Positions 34,657 through 45,655 of a stretch of DNA of 64,000 nucleotides are shown piece by piece. The notes under the pieces were generated by a model, which did no database searches, was not told the DNA's origin, and saw only the letters and a program-made list of their open reading frames with translations. This stretch comes from Iris pallida (taxonomy: Eukaryota > Streptophyta > Magnoliopsida > Asparagales > Iridaceae), in contig JANAVB010003400.1 in NCBI GenBank assembly GCA_029216955.1, forward strand, positions 15,482,731 through 15,546,730, in the 5' to 3' direction. The position numbers and the translations under genes were made by a program. Every line of letters begins with the position of its first letter. The stretch's first letter is position 1.

Positions 34657-34672
34657 ACCTTCCCTCCTTAGA
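34657..34672 (-). other. Polypurine tract, element G
   Basis: Sense CTAAGGAGGGAAGGTT, ending at the 3' LTR start. It is preceded by the conserved GAGGACGAAATTTT and is the primer for plus-strand DNA. Confidence 0.85.
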
Positions 34673-34716
34673 AAATTTCGTCCTCGAAATTTAAAGGGAT
34701 AAGATTAGAAATTACC

Positions 34717-35040
34717 TCAGGTCTCAAACAAATACGGGTATTTCTTCCGTATCTCATCTTCTCGCTCCCAGGTAGACTTTCCTGGGGAATCGTGCCTCCA
34801 CATAACTCTGACTATGGGAGTCACTGAAGTCCTGGTCTTCTTCTCGCCTCTATCCAAAATTGCTACAGGCTTCTCTGGTACTGTAAGACTCGGTCCAATC
34901 TCCAGCTCCGAGTGGTCCAAGATGTGACTCGGATCCGGGATGTAGCGTCTGAGCTGCGAAACGTGGAAGACGTTGTGCACGCCCTCAAGATTAGCTGGTA
35001 GAGCTAACCGATACGCCACTTCACCAATTCGGCTCAAAAT
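34717..35040 (-). pseudogene. Element G: integrase C-terminal region and chromodomain
   Basis: About 107 codons, in the same frame as the integrase core but separated from it by TAA at 35041-35043. The segment starts ILSRIGEVAYRLALP, includes HNVFHVSQLRRYIPDPSH (the GPF/GPY-module tail of gypsy integrases) and ends with a chromodomain-like stretch, PVAILDRGEKK..TPIVRVMWRHDSPGKSTWERE..YPYLFET, then TGA. In chromoviruses this domain is thought to direct integration to marked heterochromatin. The aromatic positions are those of the plant group II chromodomains, which keep only part of the classical aromatic cage. Confidence 0.88.
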
Positions 35041-36156
35041 TTAAAATGGTCCGATATATCTGGGACTCAGCTTCCCAGCTCTGCCAAATCGGATAGTTCC
35101 CCTGGTAGGAGAAATCTTCACAAAGACACTATCACCTTCATCAAATTCTAGTGGTCGACGACTGCTATCTGCCCAATGCTTCTGCCTGTCTTGGGCGATC
35201 CTGAGCTTGTCTCTGATTACTTTCACCTTCTCCGCTGCGTCAGTCACCATCTCTGGTCCCAGTAGTACTCTTTCTCCTACATCGTCCCATGCAAGTGGAG
35301 TATGACAACGACGTCCATAAAGAGCTTCAAATGGGGTCATACCAATGCTAGCTTGGTAACTGTTGTTGTAGGAGAACTCCACTAAATGTAAGTGATCCTC
35401 CCAAGATCCTCCGAATTCCAAGACGCAAGATCTCAGCATATCTTCTAGCATCTGGATGGTCCTCTCAGATTGTCCGTCAGTTTGGGGATGATAGGCTGTG
35501 CTGAACTTCAGTTTTGTTCCCAAGCTGTCATGCAAACTCTTCAAAAAATGTGAGGTAAATCTAGTATCTCTGTCAGATACAATACTTACCGGTACTCCAT
35601 GAATCCAGTAGATGTGTTGCATGTACAGTGCCACCAACTTCTCGGTGGATAAACCAACCTTGAAGGGAATAAAGTGTGCTGACTTAGTCAGTCGGTCCAC
35701 AATAACCCAAATAGCGTCCTTCTCTCCTTGAGATTGAGGCAGTCCTGACACAAAGTCCATTGTTATATGCTCCCACTTCCACTCCGGAATGTCCAGCGGC
35801 TGTAGAAGTCCTGTGGGTCTCTGTCTGCTAGCCTTCACTTGTTGGCAAATCAAGCATCTGGCCACAAATCTGGATACATCCTTCTTCATTCCATACTACC
35901 AAACGATGGTACGCATATCCCGATACATCTTATTAGCTCCAGGATGTATGGAATACTGTGACTGGTGCGCTTCTTGCATCAGCTCATTCCTCAATTCGCC
36001 AGATGGTACACACAGCCTCGTACCATTCTTCAATGCTCCATCACTGGCGATAGAGAAACCTTCAAGTGTTCCTGCCAGCACTTCATCTCTGAGCTTGCAA
36101 AGCATCTCGTCTTGAAATTGTGTCTCTTTGATTTTGTCCATCAGACTTGAATGCAA
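35041..36156 (-). pseudogene. Element G: integrase (zinc-binding and DDE core)
   Basis: One frame broken by TAG at 35896-35898 (probably a former Trp codon, since the neighbour is also Trp). The upstream part carries the two His of the HHCC zinc finger (..EAHQSQYSIHPG..). After the stop come C-LI-C, then the catalytic triad: Asp in HITMDFVSGLP, Asp in SIVSDRDTRF, and Glu in DGQSERTIQ, with the expected 35 residues between the last two. NNSYQASIGMTPFEALYGRRC is the well-known gypsy integrase block. The stop at 35041-35043 ends the segment at ..YIGPF. All catalytic residues survive, so decay here is by nonsense rather than by active-site loss. Confidence 0.93.
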
Positions 36157-37176
36157 TTACAACTGCATCATGGTTGGGTCAGCTCCAGGTACATCAGCTT
36201 CTCGTCCCAGTTCCTTCATCTTCTCCTCAGGTAGTACAATCTCCAGACCAAGCTTCTCTATGTCCTCCAACAAGTGCCGCTCCTTGGTCAAGAACATCGC
36301 CATTGGGTATCGATTAAGTGCATCTGCAACCACATTAGCCTTACCCGGATGGTACTGCAGGTCGATGTCAAAATCTTTCATCAGTTCCAGCCACCTTCTT
36401 TGTCTCATGTTCAGCTCCTTCTGAGTGAAAACATATTTCAGACTTTTGTGGTCTGTATATATTTCCACTCTCTCTCCATAGAGATAATGCTTCCATAGCT
36501 TCAATGCAAAGATGACTGCAGCAAGCTCTAGGTCATGTGTAGGATAATTCTTCTCATGGTTCCGTAATTGCCTAGATACGTAAGCAATCACTTTCCCATT
36601 TTGTTGAAGAACGCAACCCAGTCCTTTTCCAGAGGCATCACTGTAGATTGAGAAACCACCAGTTCCTGCGGGTAGCGCAAGAATTGGTGCAGTGGTCAGC
36701 CTCTTCTTCAGCTCCTCAAATGCCGGCTGGCAATCTTCCGTCCAGATGAACTCTTCATTCTTTCGAGTAAGCTTCGTCATTGGTTCAGCAATTCTGGCAA
36801 AATCCTTCACAAACTTCCGGTAGTAGCCAGCCAAGCCCAAGAAACTTCTGATTTCAGCAACTGAGCTTGGGGTAGACCACTTCTCAACATCAGCTTTCTT
36901 CTTAGGATCCACCGAAATTCCTTCTCCTGTGACAACATGGCCAAAAAAATCTACCTTGTCTAGAAAGAATTCACATTTGGATAGCTTACCATATAACTTC
37001 TCTTTCCTCAAAGTTCCCAGAACTTTCCTGAGGTGCTCCTCATGCTCCTCTTCAGTCTTCGAATAGATCAGAATATCATCAATGAAGACAACAACAAATT
37101 GATCTAAGTATTCATAGAAAACCTTGTTCATAAGGTTCATGAATACAGCATGAGTATTTGTCAGTCCAAATGGCAT
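36157..37176 (-). pseudogene. Element G: reverse transcriptase (palm onward) and RNase H
   Basis: 339 codons from [12 protein letters not shown] to a TAA at 36157-36159. The RT active site FIDDILIYS is at residues 31-39, followed by thumb motifs ([16 protein letters not shown]). RNase H begins with [15 protein letters not shown] (Asp 180), has DLELAA (Glu 217) and TDHKSLKY (Asp 242), and ends [13 protein letters not shown] (usually SR rather than NR). The terminal TAA lies within a repeated CAGTTGTAATTG context where CAA is the likely ancestor. The segment continues the frame of the downstream integrase. Upstream it is out of frame with the RT N-terminus because of the small deletion near 37232. 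Confidence 0.95.
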
Positions 37177-37178
37177 GA

Positions 37179-38984
37179 CTAAGAATTCAAACTGCCCATA
37201 CTTGGTGTTGAACGTCGTCTTGGGAATGTCATCCTGACCTTGATCTGATGGTAGCCGGATCTGAGGTCAATCTTCGAGAACACCTTGGCTCCACTGAGTT
37301 GGTCAAACAGGTCATCGATCCGGGACAGAGGGTACTTATTCTTGATGGTGATATTGTTCAGTGCCCGGTAGTCGATGCACATCCTCACAGTCCCGTCCTT
37401 CTTGGGAACAAATAAGACAGGTGCTCCCCAGGGTGAAGCTCCGTCTCGGATAAATCCCAAAGCCTTCAGTTCATTGATCGGATCTTTCATCTCCTTGGCC
37501 TCCTTCGGGTTGACTTTGTAGCATCCCTTAGAAATAGGAGAAGAACCGGGGACTAGATCAATGGTGAACTCTATGTCTCGGTCTGGGGGTAACCCGGGAA
37601 GACTATCAGGAAAGACATCCATAAATTCTACTATGATAGGATGGGGAGGTCCGGATTCTTCTGTGATAGAGGTGCAGGTAACACACTCCATATCCTCCGG
37701 AGTTCGAGAGATTTCAAACTCCGGTTCTCCAGGTGGGCTGAAGACTACACATCCTTTGTGACAGTCTATCAGCGCATGCTGCTTATTCAACCAGTCCATC
37801 CCTAGGACTATATCATAGTTGGGTAAGGGCATCACAAGCAAAGGTGCTATGAATTGGTGGCCTGATATGGTGATAGGGCAATTACAGGTCTCAGTGATGG
37901 GTAGGGGTCCACCACCGGCCATGACTCTACAAATCTTCTTACTAAATCCCGTATTTATGTGGCGTGTAGAGATAAATTTTGTGGATATGAAACTATGCGA
38001 TGCTCCTGAATCAAATAAAGCTAAGGCAGGATAGGAATGCACATAAATGAAACCTGCGATGACATCTGCTGTAGGTTCCTGCTCTGGCTCTTGTTCCTCT
38101 GCTGCTAGGGCAAAAGCTCGCCCAGTCTTTTGTTGATGCTGCCCAAATTGTTGTTGTTGAGTGGGCAGAGGACCTTTCTGTTGAGTTGTTCCCATCCGAT
38201 GAGCCGCCGAGGGACAGTCCTTCACTTGGTGGGTGGAAGACCCACAAACCAGGCAATGTCCTAGTCTCTTTCTGCAGATGTTTGCTTGATGCCCCGACCT
38301 TTTGCAATAGTCGCAGACAGGGATCTGCCTCTGAGGTGCCCTATCATTGTTCCTTGCCTGCTGGTTCTGCTGCTGGTGGTGGGAAGGCCGATTGTTGTTG
38401 TTATTGTTGTTGGGCCTCTTCTGATTTCCCTGGAAGTTGTTAGTTCCAGGATAATCTCTCTTTGAGCGAGCAGGTTGGCTTTTCTCTATATCTTGGGCTC
38501 GCTCCAGGATCTTTTCATAGGTCTTAGCACCGCTTGAGATCACATGGATGCGAATCTCCTCTCTCAGCCCATGTCGACACCTTTCAGCACGATCTTCAGG
38601 GCCAGCCACCAGGTTCTTGGCAAAACGGCTGAGTTGGCCGAATTCTGCCGCATATTCACCAACGGTCATATTTTCTTGCTTCAGGTTCTGAAATTGCCTC
38701 TCCATCTCCCGCAACTCTGATGTTGGGAAGAACTTCCTCTTGAACAACCTCTTGAAGGTGTCCCAGTCAATCTGCCTATCCTGGAGTCGGGGTTCATTCC
38801 TATACCAGGTGCTTGCTACATTTTGCAGTTGGAGTCCCACTGCTTCAGCCTTGAGGTCTTCTGGAAGCCGAGCGACGCTTAGAAGACGCTCCATACTATC
38901 GAGCCATTCATCAGCATAGACGATTCCCTCGGAACCCTTGAAGGGTCGAGGGTTCTGCTTCTTGAAACTCTCTATATCGCCCAC
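37179..38984 (-). pseudogene. Element G: Gag, nucleocapsid, protease and RT N-terminus
   Basis: 601 residues. Residues 5-170 form a Retrotrans_gag domain (..[21 protein letters not shown].., ..[11 protein letters not shown]..). A Q/N-rich linker with seven consecutive Asn follows at 190-210. Two CCHC knuckles lie at 224-237 ([14 protein letters not shown]) and 244-257 ([14 protein letters not shown]). The aspartic protease has [12 protein letters not shown] at 323-334 and a second GMDWL motif near 395. The RT fingers start near 515 ([13 protein letters not shown]), with the first catalytic Asp in [13 protein letters not shown]. The last 17 residues are out of frame: a deletion, best explained as 4 nt, near 37232 shifts the frame before MPFGL. 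Gag is expected to build the particle and the protease to cut it. Gag and pol share one frame here, with no stop between them. Confidence 0.95.
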
Positions 38985-39055
38985 CTTGGCAATATGATTC
39001 CCATTAATTAAATGGCCTTAATTTTACATAAATTAATCCTTAAATTTATGTTTAC
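38985..39055 (-). other. 71-nt AT-rich interruption of gag (insertion or intron-like)
   Basis: Removing sense nucleotides 39055 to 38985 (GTAAAC..GCCAAG) would rejoin gag in frame. The boundaries read GT..AG and the segment is AT-rich, but there is no pyrimidine tract. The flanks also carry an 8-bp near-duplication, GCCAAAGT / GCCAAGGT, suggesting a small transposon-like insertion. It contains the inverted repeat ACATAAATT/AATTTATGT. Confidence 0.55.
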
Positions 39056-39436
39056 TTTGGCAGGCCTTGGTTCCTGTTGAGCTGCTTCTCCTCTCTCCAG
39101 TGCAGCCATTGCCACGCTATGGGCATTCTCCATGCCTTCTCTCATAATTGCCGTCTGCTCGCGATGAGCTTCAGCTTGAGTTCTCTGGGCTTCTAGCACT
39201 CCTCTTAGTAGACCTATGAGGTCGGTGGGGTCCACAGGTACCGGTGGGACAGCTGGAGTGGGCAAAACCACAGGGGGCTGCATCTCCGTCTGGGAAGATG
39301 ATGGATCCGCCGTTGTATTATGGGGACGGTCGGCCAGCTGCCGAGGTGTAGGATCCGGACTTGATTGAGGAGGTGGGGTATGATAGGGTAAAGATACCCC
39401 ATCGCCAGCAGGATTGGTATTGTCAGTGGCTATTCT
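39008..39436 (-). pseudogene. Element G: Gag N-terminal part
   Basis: 143 codons, open from the acceptor-like CCTTCCAG (39437-39444) to a TAA at 39008 inside the 71-nt interruption. The product is P/T/S-rich, then has VPVDPTDLIGLLRGVLEAQ and a helical Q/E/A-rich segment (..AHREQTAIMREGMENAHSVAM..). The first ATG in frame is at 39283. Eight codons after the acceptor-like site no ATG is present, although an ATA sits at codon 2 of the opening. The same kind of ATG-less opening occurs in element I. Confidence 0.8.
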
Positions 39437-40368
39437 CTGGAAGGTTTAGGATATAAACATAAGCAAGGTAGCCTATCTATAATCAAACAAAAATATTTAC
39501 TTATAATATATTTCGGTCCTATGTTGTGACAAATTAATGTTCTAGTGTTCTAAATGTCTCTAAATAGATTTTCCTAAGTCGTTGATTTGACCTGCATGGG
39601 CCACCACTAGAAATATGTCACGATCCGGTCCCAATTTCTTGGAACGAATCGGATCATGCCCAGCCTGCACCGTTGATGAGATGGCGGCAGTAAGCTGTAA
39701 CTTCCATATGCAGGTAATCAACAACTCAAACTAAATTTGCCATAATAAATATGATTCGATAAATTAAAAACTTAAAACTTGTCCAGTACAGATTTCAAAC
39801 ATAAACCACCAAATTAAGTCACAATGTTCTTTTAGACAAAACTAACAAAATGGAAAATAATATCTAAATAAAAGCAACATCCTCATCCAGTAATCCGTCC
39901 TCGGGAAGCACAGCAGGGTATAACTCTGGGTCATAATAGCTACTAATCATTAGCTCTGCATCATCAACATGACCTAAAAATATAGTCTCCAGTCAGGAGG
40001 GAGCAAAGTACAAATTCATGATATTTTAACAATTGAAATTAATAATAGAATTATGCTTTTTTAAACAATTTGAAATAAATAATTTTCTAACAGTTAAAAG
40101 AGTGAAATATGAATAGGTAATGAATATGAACGGATTGGGTTTTGTTACAGTAATATCCTAGTGATATGGTATGGCTTATCCCCGTGTGTTTGAGGGGTAA
40201 GCTAATACAATCAGTTATACTATTGGATGTGGTCATATCCACTATACTACGCCCCCAGTCCCCGATAGTTACAGTAGTTACAGTCAATGTTCTCGTGTTT
40301 GTATCGTGGTTTAAACTTACATTGAAACAATTATTAACTAATTATAATCTACCACAAAATGTACTTGC
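39437..40368 (-). other. Predicted leader intron of element G (932 nt)
   Basis: Candidate donor AG|GCAAGT (40370-40363) in the 5' LTR and candidate acceptor CCTAAACCTTCCAG| just before the gag frame. The segment is AT-rich and would remove the primer-binding site. This is inference from sequence only. Confidence 0.4.
39591..39606 (-). other. Primer-binding site, element G (tRNA-Ile type)
   Basis: Sense TGGTGGCCCATGCAGG, 9 nt after the LTR end, matching the 3' end of tRNA-Ile(AAU). Confidence 0.8.
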
Positions 40369-42762
40369 CTCAAAATGACTTGACTGGATGGGTCGATACG
40401 TCGGGACGGAAATCAGGTTCTTCCTTGAAATCCTACATTTGGAAATTTGTCTCAGAAAACCAATGTTGCCAATGACGCTAAACTAGTTACAATCTCTAGT
40501 TGTGTCCTAGTCAATTTTAGTCTTTAATTAGCTAACACAACCAAAACGCTGTTATTAGTGCGTTACAATTAAGAATATCAATTTACATTTAATTTTGAGA
40601 AAATTGTATTTATCAATTTATTTGGAAAAACATGGTATTTTATAATTATATAAATAAAAAAAACTAAGATTTTCCTTTTTAATGAAAAATACATAAATTT
40701 CTATTTTAAAATTTACAACTTAATTTTCTAAGTGACAAAACATTAATCATTATATTCTTTTAAAAAAATACAATAATTAATTATTATTTTATACTACGTT
40801 CCCATTACCAAAATCATCCAGAAAATAAAAGAAACATAAATAAAACCTAAGCTATTACAACTCCACAACCAGAATAGGCTTATGCCCTTACATTCCCAAG
40901 AATTAAAATAAGAGAAAATTCGTTAGTCCTGTAAACTGCCTACAAAATTATATATAAGTAATATTTAATAATTCTAATAAAAATATAAAATATTATTGAG
41001 TCTCAGAACTGGTCCAATCGTCATTTTTATAGCTAATTTCTCAACGTCCGGACGAAATCGGTTTCGTTTGCATTCAGCCGGGCCCACTGACCAATAAGGT
41101 CGTCGCCCAATAAATCCAAAAATAGTATTCTTTTTCGAAATTTATTTTAAAATTTATAATTAAATTTTTATAGAAATTTTGGCAGCATTCCCTGTATTTT
41201 CGGGATAACCCAAAACTGGAAAACGTGCCGATTTTTCCTGCAAAATAAATCCCAAACCAGGGATACCCAATTTTATTTATAAAAATATCTAATAAATTAT
41301 TTTCCGAAATGAATTCAGAATTTCCGAACAAAATCGAAATTTCCCGAAACCAATTCGAAATATCACAAAACTAATTCCCACATCAATCCAAACCGAAAAA
41401 CCTTTTCAGAAACAAGGTTCTTCTAAAACCAAAAATAATCACAGAAATATTTCTGAAGGATTCGGAAATTCCGGAATCGGAAAGATCACAGAACCAAACC
41501 AACAGCATACCAATTTCCGAAAAAACTTCGAAAAAACTCGAAATGGTAACGTAATTGAAACGTAACCAAAAATCTGAATTCTCGAAGGAATCGGTGGACC
41601 AATTTTCATCACAGACTAAAAGAATCTATGGGACTATCCAGAAGTTACCGAAATTGACGAAATCCGAAGTGATGCCTCGGACTCGAAACACACCTCGCCG
41701 GAGTTCGGCTGCGTGTACAGCACCAACGAACAGAGAAATTCCAGAAGAGAACTCAGAAACTCAGAGAAGTGTCGTGGATCTCAGGAAGCTCTGACCCGAA
41801 GGGAACAGTGCTGGAAAACCACGCGGAGGGTGGTTCTGGTCGGGATCGGTTCGGAGATTCACGGACGGAGCCGAGCAAGGGCGCTGAAGGCCGGGCGCGC
41901 GCAGGGGCCGCACAGGGGGCTGCGGGGTCCGGGCTTGAGGAGATCGCCGGACGCTGGAGGCGCAGGGGGTCGCGCGGCTCGGTGCCGCAGCGGAGGCCGA
42001 AGTCGACGTTGGCCGCCGGGGCGGACGCCGGTGAAGGGGGCGCCAAAGATGGGCGACCGCGGGCGGATCGGAGCGCGGGAAGGGTGGTGGCTAGGGCACG
42101 GGTGGAGGAAGAGGATGGAGTGAGGAGGAAAGAGCAGAGGGGGTATTTATATAGATGGAGAGAGGGGTTACCAGAGTTGAGGGGTCGCCGATTTCGGAAC
42201 GGGAAGGGTCGGCGATTTCGGGAGCCGAGGGGCTTGGGCGTTCGGGAAAGGAAAGTGAAGTAAATGAATGGGTTTATTCCTTTACTGATGAGTTTAGAAC
42301 ATTAAGAGAGAGAAAAAGAGAATTGAAAAGTTTTAAGTGAATATTATTTTAAGGAGAATAATTATTTTATTTTTAATTAAGAAAAATGCTATTCATATAT
42401 AAATACTTTAGAATTTATTTCAGAAAAAAATCTTGGGTTCGAAATGGGCTCGGGACGGGTCTGAACCAACATTCAAAAATTTCGAGATTTAAAAGTTCCA
42501 AAAATATGTTTTTCCTAAAATACAATAATAATGATTTATAAGCTAGTTAAATTACTCAATTACTTAACTAGAAAATTTACGGGTCTGACTCAACTCTAAA
42601 ATTCCATAAATAATAATTTTTCTAAAAAAATACAATATTCCCAAATTAACAACTAATAAATTAAAATTTACAGGTTTGACCAGAAATAATAATTTGAAGA
42701 ACTATGTGGCAAACACACATTAACAAAATTAAAAATGTAACTGAAAAATTGCGGGTTTCACA
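39616..42762 (-). repeat. Element G 5' LTR, complete
   Basis: 3147 bp, sense TGTGAAACCCGC..GGATCGTGACA. It contains a TATA box (42144-42153), a CpG-rich leader block (about 41680-42140), an AT-rich remainder and AGGCAAGT (40363-40370). The right flank is GATAC, but no left duplication survives for comparison. Confidence 0.94.
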
Positions 42763-42804
42763 GATACTCACTTGGAGTATTTTCCATGGACTATCTTTCT
42801 AGCT

Positions 42805-42873
<69 letters not shown>

Positions 42874-42931
42874 ATATAATATATATATATATTAATAAAA
42901 TATATATATATATATATATTTTTTATATATA

Positions 42932-43000
<69 letters not shown>

Positions 43001-43010
43001 ATATATAAAA
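42763..43010. repeat. Long (TA)n array next to element G
   Basis: After 41 bp of plain sequence, TA runs broken by short AATAAAAT pieces extend over about 42804-43008. The longest pure runs exceed 50 bp. No gene. Confidence 0.9.
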
Positions 43011-43040
43011 TCCACGAGAACCGTGGTGGCTGAGGCCTTC

Positions 43041-43870
43041 TTTGAAAACAAGTGAAAGGGGAGATAAAGTAGGGAGATGGCCCTTGCTCCTACAGATGTG
43101 GGGATGGAGCCCCTAGAGACTTAGACAAAAAGGACTAAGCCAAAGATACAAGGCACCCTACTTACTATTTCTTACTGTTAGAGCGTAGAGAGCATCATGG
43201 TGTGAGCGCTTCGTGCCTAGCTTGAACGAAATCAACAAAGACTTTGTGGAGATTAGGTAGGGATGCCAGGGCAACGTCCGATTTCTGGACCCTATCCCAG
43301 AAGGCCTGCTAGGATCTGAAAGTGAGGGCTGTTAGAAGGCTAATCACTTTGACATCCTCGCCATCTGGGAGGGAGTCAACGATCTTAGCAAAGAAGTCCA
43401 TCAATCTGTTCTTGGTCTCTGCTTCCGAAACCGATTATTCTTCTACTTCTTCTTCCACGTCTGTGGTCTCCTCCGACGCTTGGCAGTCGTCCGAAACTGA
43501 TCATATTGAGTCTTCATCACTCGCAACCGCTTCTTCCTCATTTTGATCGGCAGGTGCCTTATCGGGTGACTTGGCATCTTGATCTTCATCAAGGATGATA
43601 GTCTCTTGATTGACTTCTGGGTGCATAGAGCCGAGTAAATCAAATTTATTGTTAAGGTTTACCGAGTTGTGGGATGTGGAGTGGTCTGCTGAGGCAGGGT
43701 TTGGGGAGTCTTCTTGGCTTGTTGATTCCTGCGGATCCTCCTGAAAATGGTGTTCCACTTCTGCCTCCCTAACTTAAACTTCAGTGGTGGGGGTCTCTAG
43801 TTAGGCGTCTTGTGGGGCTGTATTGAGGATGTCAAATTTGTTGGTAGGGTTGATTGCTGTGAGGATGTCA
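43041..43870 (-). pseudogene. Degenerate coding remnant with acidic region, unassigned
   Basis: On the minus strand, fragments in nearby frames read as a protein. There is a N-K-F-D-I/L-L motif twice (near 43833 and 43640), an acidic S/D/E-rich middle (about 43440-43570), then RLMDFFAKIVDSLPDGEDVKV and FWDRVQKSDVALASLPNLH (about 43250-43420). Several stops interrupt it. N(K/S)FD.L motifs with charged linkers occur in ORF1-type proteins of plant LINEs, so this could be LINE- or element-derived. I cannot name it. Confidence 0.4.
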
Positions 43871-43902
43871 TATATATATATTTTTGCTCATTCTACTCTC
43901 TT

Positions 43903-43976
<74 letters not shown>

Positions 43977-44040
43977 AGATAGTAGAATGAGCAAAAAATA
44001 GCACAAAGCTTTACTGTGCTCATAAAATTAAAATGACATC
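43864..44040. repeat. MITE-like inverted repeat with a (TA)n loop
   Basis: The arm TTTTTGCTCATTCTACTCTC (43881-43900, extending through TTTATATA) is inverted at 43967-43998. The flanks share GGATGTCAT (43863-43871) and ATGACATCC (44032-44040), with extra sequence in the right arm. A (TA)n run of about 60 bp fills the loop. Confidence 0.65.
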
Positions 44041-44238
44041 CAAAAGTATGCACAGTAATCAATAGTTTTCATGATTTTTGTATGATCAAAATCTTCTGAA
44101 AGCTTTACATGAACAATATCCTTACCCTTAGGATTTGGCCAAACGAGAAATGGATAGAGTTAGACTATTTCATTAGAGGCATGACGTCCTAGAAGAAGAT
44201 AGTTTCTTGGTTGGACCATCCATTCTAACATACAGTCA
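44041..44238. other. Short unassigned spacer
   Basis: About 200 bp between the hairpin repeat and LTR fragment J. Nothing recognised. Confidence 0.4.
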
Positions 44239-45575
44239 TGTCACGACATGCTCCTGAATAATCGAGTACGAATACATGGTAAATCTAGCCTACGCCATAG
44301 TGTCGGCTGTAGTATGCTATTAATACCTCCAAGATCATAACTATAACATATCCATAATATTTTATAATCAACTCCAGAATATATCCTTCCACAATTTCAT
44401 AATCACTTTCTATAAGTCACCACATAATTAACTCATTCACAATCTATCAGTAGAAAGTGATAATCAAGAAACACATATAAGTTCGTTAAAATTCTATTTA
44501 TAAATAAATGTGGGTCTGGCTCAAAATGAACCACGGGCCAAAAATAAAAAATGGCAAATAATGTCTAAGAGTCCAAGCCCAAAATAATGTTTCATGCTTA
44601 AACCTGTTGAAAGAAAATAACTACATAACTATTGTGCCCCCATCATGAGTGGGATCTATATCCTCTAAGTGCTTACCTATATTACCCTACGAGGCACCGT
44701 AATATATAAGGTATAAGTCCTCCTCTAAAGTTGTCAACGTAAATATCTCTAATCATGAGGGAGCAACGTAAACGCAAAGAACGACACCAAATAATAAATA
44801 TTAACAAGATAAGACAAAAAAAACTAGTAACATGTACGCAAGGTGATCAGGACGATAGTATGGTATGACAAGAGAAGACAACCAATATGATACAGAAAGA
44901 ACGATAACTCAAGTAAATAGTAAGTCGTGTACCATGTATCAATTGGAATACTTAGTTTGGTATGTTGAATATTGCGATAATACGGCTTATCAGCACGTGT
45001 CGTGCAACGACTACTATCAGTCAAATATATAAAGGGGTATATAAAAGGTCATGGGTTATACCATGACTGATATCCTTCAAGTATACAGTTCCATATCCTC
45101 ACTTTGTACCCCCCTCCCGACTATGACACAAAAGTAACTTGGTGATTTAAGTAATAATTAATTGATATAGTGATTCAAGCAGTGATTCATGTAGTGCTAC
45201 ACGGAAACATGTATAGTATAAGAACTGAACAACAATATGAAACAAGAAATACGAACATGAACAAGAATAAGAAACATCGATATTGATACATTAATAATCA
45301 TTATGAACATGAAACCATCAACCAATACTTGCCTAAATTGCTGACGAAGAACATATCACAATCGTCACTCCTTGATAAAACCACTACCTATACGACTCAA
45401 ATCCTCAAGAAATTTGTCCCATAATTCCACAATTTTTTTTTGAGTTAATTTAGTTATAGAAAATTACCAAGTTACCTATATTACTAACTAGCCTACTACT
45501 TAGCCTATGTTTTAGGTTTTCTCTAATTCATCTTAAAGGTTTCTATAAGGCCTAGATATACTACTCTTAAATTAG

Positions 45576-45580
<5 letters not shown>
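44239..45580 (-). repeat. Partial gypsy LTR, family J
   Basis: The left end TGTCACGACATGCTCCTGAA closely resembles the H LTR end (TGTCACGACCCGCTCCTGAA). It carries AGGCAAGT in sense (45327-45334). It is cut on the right at a (TA)n run. No partner is present. Confidence 0.7.

Positions 45581-45654
<74 letters not shown>
45581..45654. repeat. (TA)n microsatellite at an LTR/LINE junction
   Basis: About 74 bp of TA exactly between LTR fragment J and the LINE fragment. Confidence 0.88.

Positions 45655-45655
<1 letters not shown>

Larger units (their letters stand above)
31812..42762 (-). mobile_element. Element G: Ty3/gypsy chromovirus (Tekay/Del-like), degenerate
   Basis: Order in sense: 5' LTR (42762-39616), primer-binding site (39591-39606), gag, protease, RT, RNase H, integrase, chromodomain, polypurine tract, 3' LTR (34656-31812). 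Integrase after RT identifies Ty3/gypsy. The C-terminal ..SPGKSTWEREDEIRKKYP.. segment and the pair of CCHC knuckles fit the Tekay/Del chromoviruses. The 3' LTR lacks its last ~300 bp, cut at the junction with the B remnant. Pol is interrupted by three stops and one frameshift, and gag by a 71-nt insertion. It is the only element here with pol. Confidence 0.95.

Noticed and set aside
34717..38984. Treating the gag-pol pieces of element G as separate genes
   Set aside because: The pieces from 34717 to 37176 are one frame separated only by stop codons, and the upstream part is offset by one small deletion, so this is a single decayed polyprotein.
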